Below the pieces are notes generated by a model. The model saw only the letters and a program-made list of their open reading frames with translations, searched no databases and was not told the origin of the DNA. Below, in pieces: positions 35,425 to 45,778 of a DNA stretch of 64,000 nt (its first letter is position 1; each line of letters starts with the position of its first letter). This DNA is from JAHEKD01 sp965215945 (GTDB lineage Bacteria; Pseudomonadota; Gammaproteobacteria; Arenicellales; JAHEKD01): assembly GCA_965215945.1 (NCBI GenBank), contig CBDCFC010000008.1, forward strand, positions 1-64,000, read 5' to 3'. The position numbers and the translations under genes are program-made.

Positions 35425-36919
35425 CTAACTCCTTTGTCTAGCAAGAATTGATAGCAGTATTCCCACCAGCAGCAGTGATAACAACACACTCAAGATTAGC
35501 TTATGGCCCCAAACCGAAAAGGGCGTTGTACCCGTTCGAGCCGCAGCTTGTGCTTCTAGCACAGCAGTTTCGAATTGTGGTGCGATACTATGGATATTTC
35601 CCCTGATGATCAATGATTGAGGACAAAACCATTGTTTGACACTCTGATCAACGTGCGCTCATTTTCTATGGCCCGCATTTGAGCCATTTGCAGGCGCTGG
35701 TGCGGTGCCAGGGAATCGCCAAACCAGGCGTCTTCACTGACATTCACTAACAAATTAGCTTCAGGTAAAACTTCGCCGAATTACGTTGGCAAAAGCATCT
35801 TCATAACAGATCGATACACCAATTTTTACACCTTCTATTTCTATTGGCTGTTGTGGTTGTTTATAAGCACTGAAATCAGACATAGGAATGTGTAAATAAT
35901 TCAGTAACCATTGAAGCATAAATTTCAACGGTAGAAATTCACCAAACGGCACCAGGTGAATTTTTCTGTAAACACCCATCTTGCCGTTTAGCTGCATTGA
36001 TAACACTGAGTTATAAAGTTGTTCTTTTGCGCTATCTTGTTCGACGATGCCAAACATGACAGCCTTATTGTTCGTCTGACTAATATCACGCCAAAAACCA
36101 TCCGGTAATTCGCCAGCCAATAATGGCGCTGCGGCTTCCGGCCAGATAACCAGATCGGCTTGACTGCCCTGTTGACTCAAAGAAATGTACTTGTCTAATA
36201 TTTCAGTGGTTTTATTCGGATTCCATTTATCCCAAATACTGACGTTACCCTGCACCAGTTTGACTGCCAATGTTTTTTGAGCATCCTGAGTCCATTGTGG
36301 TTGTGAGATAAAATACGTCGTTAGCGCAATAATACACAGGCCGACTATTGATACTAAAATTCGTTTATAAAGTAACAATAACAACAAACATGTGACTAAC
36401 ATCACCAGCAAGCTAACCAGATAGACGCCGCCTATCGGTGCCCATGACGCTAAACTATTTCCTGTCTGACTATAGCCTGCCGCCAACCAGGGCAAACCGG
36501 TAAACAACCATTCACGAATCCATTCGGCTATAACCCAAAGAGGTGTAATAACAAAAATCAATCTTGCAAAATAAGGCTGTGATCGAAACTGATGTTGAAG
36601 CAAGCCGACGGTTGCCGGGAATAAAGCCAAAGCCATTACCAGTAAAAACACTGCAAACCCGGCTAAAAATGGTGCCATGTTGCCGAATGTATTCAGGCTG
36701 ACGTACATCCACGATACACCGGCACCAAACTGACCCAAACCAAAAAGCCAACCGATCAAAAAAACCTGTTTGTTAGTTTCAGCATTGAGCCATAACCAAA
36801 ACAAGCAACCTGACGAAATAAAGATTAAATGGGAAAAATTCAAATGGAGCAAAGGCAAATACAAAAACGACTCCAGACGATAAAGCCAATAACATCTGCC
36901 ATGCTTTACTAAGCGCCAC
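35425..36919 (-). CDS. lnt: Apolipoprotein N-acyltransferase Lnt (frame interrupted)
   Basis: Lnt adds the third acyl chain to lipoproteins at the inner membrane. A proper N-terminus starts at GTG 36919 (MALSKAWQMLLALSSGVV). The main frame (35761-36864) continues with membrane helices, the glutamate in LVIWPEAAAPLL, LVPFGEFLPLKF and the nucleophile cysteine in VSICYEDAF. The remaining nitrilase-fold part (LLVNVSEDAWFGDSLAPHQR, ARTGTTPFSVWG) and last helix are in other frames. Indels fall near 36835, 35765 and 35605-35630. The corrected length of about 498 is normal for this generally essential enzyme. It starts 20 bp after corC, the usual order. Confidence 0.88.
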
Positions 36920-36938
36920 GGTTTTATCTGAATAGCTA

Positions 36939-37772
36939 CTATTTTATCAATTTGAGCAGATGAACTCTTCGACTATCTGCGTTCAGAACTTCAAATTGCA
37001 AAGATTGAAGCGTGATTAATTCCCCTCTTTTTGGCATATGCCCGGCTTTTGCAATGATCAAACCTCCAATCGTATCGTAATCCCGATCCACCTAAAATCT
37101 GTCTCAAAACGCTCGTTAAAATCCTCTATGGGTAATCTGGCTTTAATAATAAACTCACTTTCACCATGGCACAAAATCATGTTTTCCTCTTCGTCGATAT
37201 CGTGTTCATCTTCGATATCACCGACGATTTGTTCAATCACATCTTCGATAGTGACCAAACCGTCAACGCCGCCGTACTCATCAACGACAATCGCCATATG
37301 GTTTCGATTTTCCTGAAATTCAGACAGCAGAACATTTAAGCGTTTGCTATCCGGAATAAAAATCGCCGGGCGTAATACATCTTTAATGTTAAATTCTTCC
37401 TCATTATGATGAAAATATCTGAGCAAATCTTTAGCCAGCAAGATTCCAAACCACCTTATCCCGATCACCGTCATCAATCACCGGGAAAGCGTGAATGCGA
37501 CGATTCGATTAAAATCGGCAAAAAATCTTCCGGATCATCGTCCTTATTCACCACCACCATTTGCGCTCTTGGAATCATAACGTGCCGCACACGCAGTTCC
37601 GAAACCTGGAAGACACGTTCAATCGTATCCATCGATTCCTGATCGATCAATGCTTTTGATTTAGCTTCCTTGATGACCTCTAATAATTCCTCGCGTGTTT
37701 CCGGATCACGTTGAAAAACCGATTGAACTTTGTCCCATAGTGAGGGCTTTTTGTTCAGTCCATTTCACTCAT
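36939..37772 (-). CDS. corC: CorC/HlyC-family CBS-domain protein (frame interrupted)
   Basis: CorC is linked to Mg/Co efflux. The pieces in order are an early KKPSLWDKVQSVFQRD, RVRHVMIPRAQMVVVNKDDD (first CBS domain), DVLRPAIFIPDSKRLNVLL with NRNHMAIVVDEYGGVDGLVT (second CBS domain), and a CorC_HlyC domain ending near HMPKRGELITLQSL. Indels are needed just after the start codon, near 37440-37490, and near 37085. The total span of 834 bases matches a protein of about 278 residues. The order miaB-phoH-ybeY-corC-lnt is the standard gammaproteobacterial one. Confidence 0.88.
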
Positions 37773-37787
37773 TGTGCGACAACCTGA

Positions 37788-38234
37788 TTACGGATCATCG
37801 TATCCCAATTCACTCATGATTTTCTGCTCCATAATTTCCATTTCGTTTTGCTTCTGCTCCCCATCGTGCGTCATTCCCAATAAATGCAAAGTGCCATGAA
37901 CCAACATGTGTGCCCATCGGCTTTTAACGGATTTATTAAACTCTTCTGCCTCACGTCGAATGACAAATGGGCACAAGACAATATCACCGATAAAGTTACT
38001 GTTAACCCATTGTGGCAAATCACTTGGAAAAGACAGCACGTTTGTGCATTTGTCTTTACATCGATATTGTTTATTTAATGATTGAATAGTTTGTGCATCG
38101 ACTATTTGCACATGAATTTCAGCATTGCTGCGACCAACGGCTCGACGCACATGATCGACCATTACCTGGATCAATCTCGGTTCGGGAACGTCTTCGTCGT
38201 CTGATTCAATGGTGATGGTAATGCTATCGTCCAT
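37788..38234 (-). CDS. ybeY: Endoribonuclease YbeY
   Basis: YbeY is a zinc-dependent RNase for 16S rRNA 3'-end maturation and ribosome quality control. The motif HGTLHLLGMTHDGE gives the three metal-binding histidines, and NVLSFPSDLP and IGDIVLCPFVI are conserved. The open frame extends upstream to 38279, but the ATG at 38234 (MDDSITITIES), overlapping the phoH-like stop by 11 bases, gives a normal length of about 148 residues, so I chose it. Confidence 0.93.
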   Translation of the reverse strand: MDDSITITIESDDEDVPEPRLIQVMVDHVRRAVGRSNAEIHVQIVDAQTIQSLNKQYRCKDKCTNVLSFPSDLPQWVNSNFIGDIVLCPFVIRREAEEFNKSVKSRWAHMLVHGTLHLLGMTHDGEQKQNEMEIMEQKIMSELGYDDP

Positions 38235-39207
38235 TTTCTGTAACATCCTCATCGTCATGTGAGTCATAAGCGGTAACAATTCGTTGGACTAATGGATGGC
38301 GGACAACATCTTCAGGCTTAAAGTAAGTGAAACTAATTCCATCGATATCTTTAAGTACACGACTGGCATGTTTCAAACCGGATTCAATAGACTTAGGCAA
38401 ATCGATTTGAGTGACATCACCCGTGACGACAGCCTTTGAACCAAAACCGATTCGGGTGAGCAGCATTTTCATTTGCTCCTTTGTGGTGTTTTGACCCTCA
38501 TCAAGAATCACAAACGAGTCATTTAATGTACGTCCACGCATATAGGCCAACGGTGCCAATTCAATAACGTTCCTTTCCATTAAACGCGCCACTTTTTCAA
38601 AGCCAAACATTTCGTAAAGCGCATCGTATAAAGGCCGCAAATACGGATCGACTTTTTGGCCAATGTCCCCCGGCAAAAAGCCCAGTCTTTCTCCTGCTTC
38701 AACGGCCGGTCTCACTAAAACAATTCGCTTAACTTCGTCCTGGTTAAGTGCTTGCGCTGCACAAGCTACCGCTAAAAAAGTTTTACCCGTACCCGCTGGG
38801 CCGATACCAAAATTGATATCCCGGGTCAGAATTTGTCTTAAGTAATAGCGCTGGTTAACGCTTTGGCCATGAATTTTTGACCTTGGCGTAGAAATGACAA
38901 GGCGCGCTTTTTCTCTGTCATCCTCCTCTTCAACAGAACTCACATCAGTTAATGTCATATGCACTTGCTCGGCAGTAATTGTGTTTTGCTCGTTAATCTT
39001 TGAATACAGGGTCTGTAATACATCACGAGCTTTATTGGCCTCGTGTTGATCACCATTAATACTAAAAAGATTTCCTTTTGAAATAATCTTAACATCGAGG
39101 TGGCCTTCAATCTGTTTGAGATTTGAATTCAACTCTCCGCAGAGTGCGGCTAGGCGTGAGTTGTCAGCTGGATTGAGGGCGAAAGTTGTCGAGGTCTGTT
39201 GACTCAA
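38224..39207 (-). CDS. ybeZ: PhoH-like ATPase (YbeZ)
   Basis: A 327-residue PhoH-family P-loop ATPase. Walker A is FGIGPAGTGKTFLAV, Walker B FVILDEGQNTT, and AVVTGDVTQIDLPK is the motif III region. The N-terminal part resembles a KH-like domain. YbeZ partners with YbeY and is encoded next to it here as in most gammaproteobacteria. Despite the PhoH name, no PhoB box was seen at this gene. Confidence 0.94.
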   Translation of the reverse strand: MSQQTSTTFALNPADNSRLAALCGELNSNLKQIEGHLDVKIISKGNLFSINGDQHEANKARDVLQTLYSKINEQNTITAEQVHMTLTDVSSVEEEDDREKARLVISTPRSKIHGQSVNQRYYLRQILTRDINFGIGPAGTGKTFLAVACAAQALNQDEVKRIVLVRPAVEAGERLGFLPGDIGQKVDPYLRPLYDALYEMFGFEKVARLMERNVIELAPLAYMRGRTLNDSFVILDEGQNTTKEQMKMLLTRIGFGSKAVVTGDVTQIDLPKSIESGLKHASRVLKDIDGISFTYFKPEDVVRHPLVQRIVTAYDSHDDEDVTENGR

Positions 39208-39249
39208 CTTATTCTAGTAAGGTTGTACATAGGATAATTATGCGGCAGT

Positions 39250-40620
39250 TCAGGCTGTTGCTGCAAGCTTGATTTTCAAATTTTTGTCATCTTGGAATGG
39301 CACTATCACACCGCGCAACGAATTAGTCAATGCTTCAGTAATTTTAACCTGTGTAAATTGACCGATCAGTGCTTCGCTTCCATCAAAATTAACAACTCGG
39401 TTATTTTCAGTCCGGCCTGCAACCTGATTCGAATCTTTTTTCGAAACACCGTCAACTAACACCGGCTGAACACTACCCACCATGTTCTGACTGATTTCAG
39501 CTGCCATTTCTAATATCCGTTGTTGCAGTGTATATAAACGACGCTGTTTGACTGCCATCGGCACGTCGTCAGGCAAGCTTGAAGCTGGCGTGCCTGGCCT
39601 GGGACTGTAGATAAAACTAAAGCTATGATCGTAACCGATTGTTTCAATCAAATTCATGGTCGCTTGAAAATCCTCATTTGTCTCGCCGGGAAAACCAATA
39701 ATAAAGTCCGAAGACAAACTGATATCAGGACGATAGCGACGCAATTTTTTAATAATCTCAATATACTGCTCGGCAGTATAGTTGCGTTTCATTAATTTCA
39801 AGATGCGATCAGATCCACTTTGTACCGGCAGATGTAAATGATTTACCAACTTCGGTAAATCTTTATAAGCGCGGATTAAATCATCGCTAAATTCCACCGG
39901 ATGCGATGTGGTGTAGCGAATACGATCAACGCCATCGATTTCGGCCACAAAATATAGTAATGCGGCAAAATCGATTTCTGCACCATCATGCGTTTTACCG
40001 CGATAGGCATTAACATTTTGACCTAACAGATTGACTTCCCGCACGCCTTGCTCGGCCAGTTCAAAAATTTCAGTAATTACATCATCGAAGGGGCGCGAAA
40101 ACTCCTCGCCGCGGGTATAGGGCACTACACAGAAAGTACAGTATTTGCTACAGCCTTCCATGATGGACACAAATGCCTTTACACCATCCACACGAGGCGG
40201 CGGCAGGTTGTCGAATTTTTCAATTTCAGGAAAAGTGATATCGACTTTCGATTGTTTGTCTTTCAAGACAGAATCGTACATCTGTGGTAAACGGTGATAG
40301 GTTTGCGGTCCAAATACCAAATCGACATAAGGCGCACGTTTCATAATCAACTCGCCTTCCTGGCTGGCCACACAACCACCTACACCAATAACTAAATCTG
40401 GATTGTCATCCTTCCAGTTTTTCCAGCGGCCTAATTGAGAGAAAACTTTTTCCTGCGCCTTCTCACGCACCGAACAGGTATTCAGTAATAACAGGTCGGC
40501 TTCTTCAGCCATCCCGGTTTTCTCAAAACCATGCGACACAGCCAATAAATCCTGCATACGATCAGAGTCGTACTCATTCATTTGGCAACCAAAAGTTTTG
40601 ATAAACAGTTTTTTAGCCAT
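39250..40620 (-). CDS. miaB: tRNA-2-methylthio-N6-dimethylallyladenosine synthase MiaB
   Basis: MiaB is a radical SAM methylthiotransferase acting on A37 of tRNAs. The 456 residues show the N-terminal cluster cysteines in KTFGCQMNEYDS, NTCSVREKA and GVGGCVAS. The radical SAM motif is EGCSKYCTFCVVPYTRG, and a C-terminal TRAM domain contains GRTENNRVVNF. It is intact, unlike the downstream lnt and corC genes of the same cluster. Confidence 0.97.
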   Translation of the reverse strand: MAKKLFIKTFGCQMNEYDSDRMQDLLAVSHGFEKTGMAEEADLLLLNTCSVREKAQEKVFSQLGRWKNWKDDNPDLVIGVGGCVASQEGELIMKRAPYVDLVFGPQTYHRLPQMYDSVLKDKQSKVDITFPEIEKFDNLPPPRVDGVKAFVSIMEGCSKYCTFCVVPYTRGEEFSRPFDDVITEIFELAEQGVREVNLLGQNVNAYRGKTHDGAEIDFAALLYFVAEIDGVDRIRYTTSHPVEFSDDLIRAYKDLPKLVNHLHLPVQSGSDRILKLMKRNYTAEQYIEIIKKLRRYRPDISLSSDFIIGFPGETNEDFQATMNLIETIGYDHSFSFIYSPRPGTPASSLPDDVPMAVKQRRLYTLQQRILEMAAEISQNMVGSVQPVLVDGVSKKDSNQVAGRTENNRVVNFDGSEALIGQFTQVKITEALTNSLRGVIVPFQDDKNLKIKLAATA

Positions 40621-40778
40621 CTCGTCAGGCGTGTTTGAAAAAGGAAAGCGATTATAACGCTAAACATCTGATTTTGAAAAACATTATCCAATAATGTTTT
40701 GTGAAAAAGTTAACAGACTTTGCGCTGATAATAGCTTTGAATAGGGACACACAAAAAATAATAACAAAGGTGTGAACA

Positions 40779-41429
40779 ATGAATATTGCCATTTTTGGAT
40801 GGGCAGGAGCCTCAACAAAGCATTTATCAAAATATACGGCTTTATTTGAGCGTATTGGTGCAGAAAATATCTATCTGGAAAAGCTGGACATGAAAAAATC
40901 TTATTCGTACAAGGGTTGGCAGAGCATGCGCCTGAACCCACCAGACTGGGCAAATGAGTCGATTGATGTAGCTATCATGTTTTCCGGTGGCGTGTTTCCT
41001 TATGTTAATTATAGAATCGCAAAAAAAGAGTTTCGACCCCAAAAACTAATCTTTGATAGTGGTTTGTTTTTTCCTACACCGCTGCAAATTACCAACTTTA
41101 TCAAGCATCTAATTCCTGCTCCTTATCGCATGGCTTTTCCATCCGGGCTGGCCAATTTCACAGTCGATAATTACTGGCGTATAGAAAATTACAATTGGAA
41201 ACAACGGCTCGCCGACTATGAGCAACAATTCTGTTGTGACGCAAAAAAACTAATCATCAACAGCAAAGATGACCCGTTTATTATCCGCACTGACCTAGAA
41301 AGATTTTTAAGAAATTATAGCGGCGGTGAAATTAACGAGCATTTGTTTGATAAATCCGCTCACGTTCAGCACTATCGACATCATCCTCGTGAGTACATTA
41401 AACTGGTTAAAAAATTCATTAATTCTTAG
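40779..41429 (+). CDS. DUF829/TMEM53-like alpha/beta-hydrolase fold protein
   Basis: A 216-residue protein beginning MNIAIFGWAGASTKHLSKYT, which matches the opening of the DUF829 (TMEM53/PaxU-like) family. FSGGVFPYVNYRI is the region where the nucleophile elbow of the hydrolase fold would be. SKDDPFI followed later by VQHYRHHPREYIKLV fits the acid and histidine positions. Function in bacteria is not established. An AAGG ribosome-binding site precedes the ATG. It is divergent from miaB. Confidence 0.75.
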   Translation: MNIAIFGWAGASTKHLSKYTALFERIGAENIYLEKLDMKKSYSYKGWQSMRLNPPDWANESIDVAIMFSGGVFPYVNYRIAKKEFRPQKLIFDSGLFFPTPLQITNFIKHLIPAPYRMAFPSGLANFTVDNYWRIENYNWKQRLADYEQQFCCDAKKLIINSKDDPFIIRTDLERFLRNYSGGEINEHLFDKSAHVQHYRHHPREYIKLVKKFINS

Positions 41430-41495
41430 CCAATGCCGGATCACCCATAGCTGGACTGTGCAATAATAAAGTCTAAACAATCAGCACAGAAAAAG

Positions 41496-42224
41496 GTGAA
41501 TATACTCGTTCTGCAACATATCAGGATTGAAGATCCTGGCTATATCAAGGATTTGATGCTCGCCGATGATTGTCAAATCACCACAGTCGAGTTGGATGAA
41601 AGTGAGCAAATCCCTGATGATTTCTTGGATTTTGATGCCATGTTTTGCATGGGTGGACCCATGGATACCTGGATGGAAGAGCAATATCCCTGGCTTACAA
41701 TTGAGAAACAGAAAATACACGAATTCGTTATCGGTGCTGAAAAACCTTTCCTAGGTTTTTGTCTTGGCGCTCAATTGTTGGGGGAAGTTGTTGGCGGCAA
41801 AGTAATCAAATCTACACCACCAGAAATTGGCATACTTAATGTAGAGATGTTACAGAGCAAGTCTGATGATTTACTCTTCTCCTGCTACCCTGATCAAATC
41901 AGGGCCCTGCAATGGCACTCCTGGGAAGTTACGGGCCTTGAGGCTAATAACGCAGTTACTCTGTTGGCCTCATCTGCGACAACCAAATACCAGATATTCA
42001 AATACAAAAATCATGCTTACGGGATTCAATTCCATATCGAAGTTAAAGATGACACCGTTGCTCAATGGGGTTGCGTACCGGAATATAAGTCGGCACTTGA
42101 AGATACTCTTGGTGCCAACGCTCTAGAGGAATTCAGAATAAAAACGGCATCGAGTCTTGCCGATATGAATCGTTATTCGAAATTGCTTTATGAAAATTTC
42201 AAACTATTGGTCAAAACAGCGTAG
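41496..42224 (+). CDS. Class I glutamine amidotransferase-like protein
   Basis: A 242-residue stand-alone GATase1 domain of the GMP-synthase-like group. CMGGPMDTWMEEQYPWL starts the core, FLGFCLGAQLLGEVVGG holds the nucleophile cysteine, and YGIQFHIEVKDD holds the catalytic His and Glu, so the triad is complete. Such proteins may hydrolyse glutamine or gamma-glutamyl compounds. A gamma-glutamylpolyamine hydrolase role would pair with the PuuA-like protein at 520, but that is speculative. The start is GTG at 41496. It overlaps the convergent AlkB-like gene by 21 bases. Confidence 0.85.
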   Translation: MNILVLQHIRIEDPGYIKDLMLADDCQITTVELDESEQIPDDFLDFDAMFCMGGPMDTWMEEQYPWLTIEKQKIHEFVIGAEKPFLGFCLGAQLLGEVVGGKVIKSTPPEIGILNVEMLQSKSDDLLFSCYPDQIRALQWHSWEVTGLEANNAVTLLASSATTKYQIFKYKNHAYGIQFHIEVKDDTVAQWGCVPEYKSALEDTLGANALEEFRIKTASSLADMNRYSKLLYENFKLLVKTA

Positions 42225-42821
42225 CGTAATTGAAATTCGCTTTTCTTGATAACGTTTAAGCTTTGGCACTTCATGCTTGTAGTGCTGGTTGGTTGCCAGG
42301 GAGATAATCAAAATATCACCATCATTCACTTCAATGTCTTTATAACCATTGCCATGAACGGGTCTAAATCGTGTAATTCGGCCCCCTCCCAGTGAAATCA
42401 TGACGATTTGGCTATCTTCAATTAAACCAACATGGCTATCGCGATGTGCACCAATATAATGACCGAACTCAGCGTCATACCAATTCAATAACATGCCATT
42501 GAGATTTGGATCAATTTTCTTTTGCCCCCACTCAAGGTAGGGTTTTAGCGACTTCGGAATTGCTAGTGCCTTACTTGGTTTACCGGAAAAATAATAATCA
42601 CGACCATAAGCCTGTTGCCACCGTGGCAACTTAACCTGACGGCCATGTAAAAAAATGCTTGGAAAATCTTCAGGGTGAAGTTGCCATAGCCGGTTAAAAT
42701 TACTCGTTGAACCATATAAATTTTTGAGGAAGTCGCTGCCGCCATATACAGTGATTAGAATCCAGCGCAAGATAGTTTTCGTGTAAGCCCATCGATGGTT
42801 TGTTAAACTAAAATAATACAA
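42204..42821 (-). CDS. AlkB-like 2-oxoglutarate/Fe(II) dioxygenase
   Basis: A 205-residue member of the AlkB-like family. GHYIGAHRDSHVGL supplies the HxD iron ligands, and the distal His is in YKHEVPK, followed by the 2-oxoglutarate arginine region EKRISITLRCF. YYFSGKPSKAL and ISLGGGRITRFRP are further conserved parts. AlkB enzymes oxidatively remove methyl groups from nucleic acids; related members act on RNA or protein. The exact substrate is unknown. It converges on the amidotransferase gene. Confidence 0.85.
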   Translation of the reverse strand: MYYFSLTNHRWAYTKTILRWILITVYGGSDFLKNLYGSTSNFNRLWQLHPEDFPSIFLHGRQVKLPRWQQAYGRDYYFSGKPSKALAIPKSLKPYLEWGQKKIDPNLNGMLLNWYDAEFGHYIGAHRDSHVGLIEDSQIVMISLGGGRITRFRPVHGNGYKDIEVNDGDILIISLATNQHYKHEVPKLKRYQEKRISITLRCFDQ

Positions 42822-42850
42822 GCAAAGTAAAATACTAAAAGGAGATTATC

Positions 42851-43543
42851 ATGTCTTTTACACTCACTTCACACGGTCATGCCACTTTTACACTCGATAC
42901 TGGTGAGCATAATTTAGTGATTGATCCTTTTTTTGCGCCGAATAACCCAGCTGCCGATATTGAGGTTTCGGCTGCCCAAGCTGACTTTATTTTGATTACA
43001 CACGGTCATGGTGATCATGTTGCCGATGCGGTTGAGCTGGCTAAAAACACCGGCGCGACTTGTATCAGCAATTTCGAAATCCAGGAATGGCTGGTTAATC
43101 AAGGGATCGAAAAAGTTCATCCTCTGCATATTGGCGGTGGTAATCATTTCGATTTTGGCCACCTAAAATTAACCATCGCCCATCACGGCAGTATGTTGCC
43201 CGATGGCTCAAACGGTGGCAATCCTGCCGGCTTATTAATCACTCTAAAAGACGGCAAGCGAATTTATATTGCAGGCGATACAGCATTGACCTACGACATG
43301 AAGCTGATTGGCGAGTCCGGAGGTGTCGATCTGGCAGTGTTACCTATTGGTGATAATTTTACTATGGGGCCCGATGATGCAGTTATGGCAGCAGAATTCT
43401 GTGGTGCCCGGCATGTTATCCCATGTCATTACAATACCTGGCCATTAATCGAACAGGATGCGCAAGCGTTTGCTGATGATTTAATGAATAAAACCGGGAC
43501 AAGCTCGACTTCACTCAAAACCGGTGAAAGTTATCAAGGGTAA
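42851..43543 (+). CDS. UPF0173 metal-dependent hydrolase (metallo-beta-lactamase fold)
   Basis: A 230-residue MBL-fold protein of the UPF0173/YtkL type. Metal-ligand motifs are HGHATFTL, LITHGHGDHVADAVEL, KLTIAHHGS, YIAGDTALTYDM and VIPCHYNTWPLI. GGAG sits six bases before the ATG. The physiological substrate is unknown. It is transcribed divergently from the AlkB-like gene, with a 29-bp gap between the start codons. Confidence 0.9.
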   Translation: MSFTLTSHGHATFTLDTGEHNLVIDPFFAPNNPAADIEVSAAQADFILITHGHGDHVADAVELAKNTGATCISNFEIQEWLVNQGIEKVHPLHIGGGNHFDFGHLKLTIAHHGSMLPDGSNGGNPAGLLITLKDGKRIYIAGDTALTYDMKLIGESGGVDLAVLPIGDNFTMGPDDAVMAAEFCGARHVIPCHYNTWPLIEQDAQAFADDLMNKTGTSSTSLKTGESYQG

Positions 43544-43680
43544 TGGGCAATAATAAGAACAAGGGTATCCCAGAATAGCACTGCAAGTATTCATCGGGAA
43601 ATGAAACGGGCTTAAAATGATGTTGATTAAATCGGTACTTCCACTTCCCGGTGAATGACGTTAGTTACTAATCTTATCAG

Positions 43681-45066
43681 TTATGCCGTCACCACCCGCA
43701 TAGCATTATCGATCGCGGTCACGATTTCATCGATATCATCTTTGGTGGCAATCAATGCCGGACTTAAGCACACCACGTTATTCAAATCTCTAAAGCTACG
43801 GTTAGTACGACCGATAATCACGCCCTGTTTCATGCACTCGGCACCGATACGCATTGGTACAGACTCATCAACTGGCTCTTTTGTTTGGCGATCCTTCACC
43901 AGTTCAAAACCAACGAATAACCCTTTACCTCTCACATCACCGATCATTTCATATTTGTCCATCAGTTCGTTTAAGCGGCCCAATAAATACTCACCTTGAA
44001 TATTTACATTCTCTAACAAATTTTCCTCTTCAATGATCCTCATGTTTTCTAAAGCCGCCGCCGGACCACCGGCACAACCACCAAAAGTCGAGATGTCACG
44101 AAAATAACCCAAGCGATCAGAAGCATCTTCTTTGAATTGATTAAATACATCTTCCGTTGTCACCAGGCAAGAAATCGCCGCATAACCACTGGCAACGCCT
44201 TTTGCCATAGTCACCATATCGGGTTGAAAGTTGAAGTGCTGATAACCAAACCACTTACCGGTGCGGCCTACTCCACAAACAACTTCATCGATATGTAGTA
44301 ACACGCCGTATTGATCACAGATTTCTCGAATGGTTTCAAAATAGCCTTCTGGGGGAACAATGACACCTCCACCTGCGGTAATCGGTTCTAAAACCACGCT
44401 ACCAACCGTATCCGGCCCTTCGGCCAAAATGACTTTTTCCAATTCGCGTGCATACTTCTCGCCGTTGTAAATGTCCTCACCAGCATAAGGAGAACGGTAA
44501 GTACAACAATGCGGCATTTCTACAAAACCTGGTGTGTAGGGACCATATTGATCTTTGCGCTCAAGTTGCCCAGTTGAACTCAAAGCTGTAATGGTTGTAC
44601 CGTGGTAGTCACGATCACGATAAATGATTTTGTGCTTTCGACCGCCAAATTTCATATGAGCAAGTTGACGAACCATTTTGTAGGCTTTTTCGTTGGCTTC
44701 AGAACCGGAATTAGAAAAGTAGACTCGGCTCATGCCTGGCATTTTCTCGACTAAACTTTTAGCAAACTTAGCACCCGGAACATTTCCCATAGAATGAGCG
44801 AAATAACACATATCGACCAATTGCTCACGCACGGCATTGGCAATTCTCTCTCGACCATAACCAACATTGACTGTCCAAACCGCACCCGAGACCGCGTCAA
44901 GATATTCATTACCTTCGGCATCCCAAACACGCATGCCCTTACCCTTGACCATAACTTTGGGATTAGAATCTTCAAATGGCTTGTGCTGAGTTAAATGGTG
45001 CCAGACGTGTTGACGGTCATCACTGACAATTTCTTCAGTATCAATATCATGAGTATCCAAGTTCAT
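43681..45066 (-). CDS. Class III aminotransferase, taurine--pyruvate aminotransferase-like
   Basis: A 461-residue PLP-dependent omega-aminotransferase. NSGSEANEKAYKMVRQL is the cofactor phosphate region, LLHIDEVVCGVGRTG carries the PLP-ring aspartate, and MVTMAKGVASGYAAIS has the Schiff-base lysine. The N-terminal HVWHHLTQHK segment is reminiscent of taurine:pyruvate aminotransferases. No sulfoacetaldehyde or taurine genes are near, so another amine donor such as beta-alanine or a diamine is equally possible. It is monocistronic. Confidence 0.8.
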   Translation of the reverse strand: MNLDTHDIDTEEIVSDDRQHVWHHLTQHKPFEDSNPKVMVKGKGMRVWDAEGNEYLDAVSGAVWTVNVGYGRERIANAVREQLVDMCYFAHSMGNVPGAKFAKSLVEKMPGMSRVYFSNSGSEANEKAYKMVRQLAHMKFGGRKHKIIYRDRDYHGTTITALSSTGQLERKDQYGPYTPGFVEMPHCCTYRSPYAGEDIYNGEKYARELEKVILAEGPDTVGSVVLEPITAGGGVIVPPEGYFETIREICDQYGVLLHIDEVVCGVGRTGKWFGYQHFNFQPDMVTMAKGVASGYAAISCLVTTEDVFNQFKEDASDRLGYFRDISTFGGCAGGPAAALENMRIIEEENLLENVNIQGEYLLGRLNELMDKYEMIGDVRGKGLFVGFELVKDRQTKEPVDESVPMRIGAECMKQGVIIGRTNRSFRDLNNVVCLSPALIATKDDIDEIVTAIDNAMRVVTA

Positions 45067-45177
45067 TTCGGTATCTCCAGAATCTTTGCGGATTGATCGA
45101 TTTTATAGCTTAAGAATAAGGCTTTGAAGCATTAATAATAGAGCCAGCAGCTCGCAGGAATTAATACCAGCAATACA

Positions 45178-45555
45178 TCAGGTCAGGACCAAGTAAATGG
45201 CATAAACCCACAAACCGCCTGTCAAGACTAATGTAAGCAACACGGCGGAGCTACCTGTATCTTTTGCTTTTTTTGCATCTAAATGAAATTCAGGTGAAGC
45301 CTTGTCGACGACTGATTCCACAGCCGTGTTTAATAACTCGACGATTAGAATCAATACATGACTGCTTAATATCATTACCTTGAGCCATACTGGAATTGAC
45401 AAAAACAAACAAAGCGGACTTAGAATGATAACAAGCAACAATTCCTGTCTAAAGGCAGCTTCATCACAAAAGGCTAATTTGAATCCGGATAAAGAATAAA
45501 AAAATGCTTTGCAGATTCGTTTTAAGCCCTTTTCAGGTAGCGGTTTTTCAGACAT
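45178..45555 (-). CDS. dgkA: Diacylglycerol kinase DgkA
   Basis: A 125-residue integral membrane kinase with three hydrophobic helices. FCDEAAFRQELLLVIIL and IVELLNTAVESVVDKAS are the conserved active-site segments. KKAKDTGSSAVLLTLVL is the third. It phosphorylates diacylglycerol, recycling lipid released during periplasmic glucan and LPS modification. Length and motifs are standard. Confidence 0.95.
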   Translation of the reverse strand: MSEKPLPEKGLKRICKAFFYSLSGFKLAFCDEAAFRQELLLVIILSPLCLFLSIPVWLKVMILSSHVLILIVELLNTAVESVVDKASPEFHLDAKKAKDTGSSAVLLTLVLTGGLWVYAIYLVLT

Positions 45556-45649
45556 GGTAGCTTTGCAATCGGAAAAGCTAAATTCTAGAGGGTTGGATGA
45601 AAATTTGATATGTTATTGAATTAGAAAATTATGACTTATCAGCGTTTTT

Positions 45650-45778
45650 TACTTCCTTTTCAATTAAACGAGTGACCCAGTTCGATAAAGAACGGCCGTC
45701 CTCCGAGGCCATTTTCTTGGCGGAACGCTTTAAATCCGCATCAATACGAATATTAAGTAATTTGGTTTTTTTAGGCAT
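45650..45778 (-). CDS. Small ribbon-helix-helix (CopG/Arc-type) protein
   Basis: A 42-residue frame reads MPKKTKLLNIRIDADLKRSA then KKMASEDGRSLSNWVTRLI and ends ERK. It has the N-terminal beta strand (LLNIRID) and two helices joined by a GRSLSNW turn, typical of ribbon-helix-helix DNA-binding proteins. These are often antitoxins or autorepressors. No toxin partner is adjacent. It may bind the divergent promoter region at 45779-45921. Confidence 0.65.

Noticed and set aside
40678..40700. AT-rich hairpin AAAACATTAT/ATAATGTTTT upstream of miaB as a terminator
   Set aside because: It lies between the divergent starts of miaB and the DUF829 gene, where no transcript should end. A promoter or operator palindrome is as likely.
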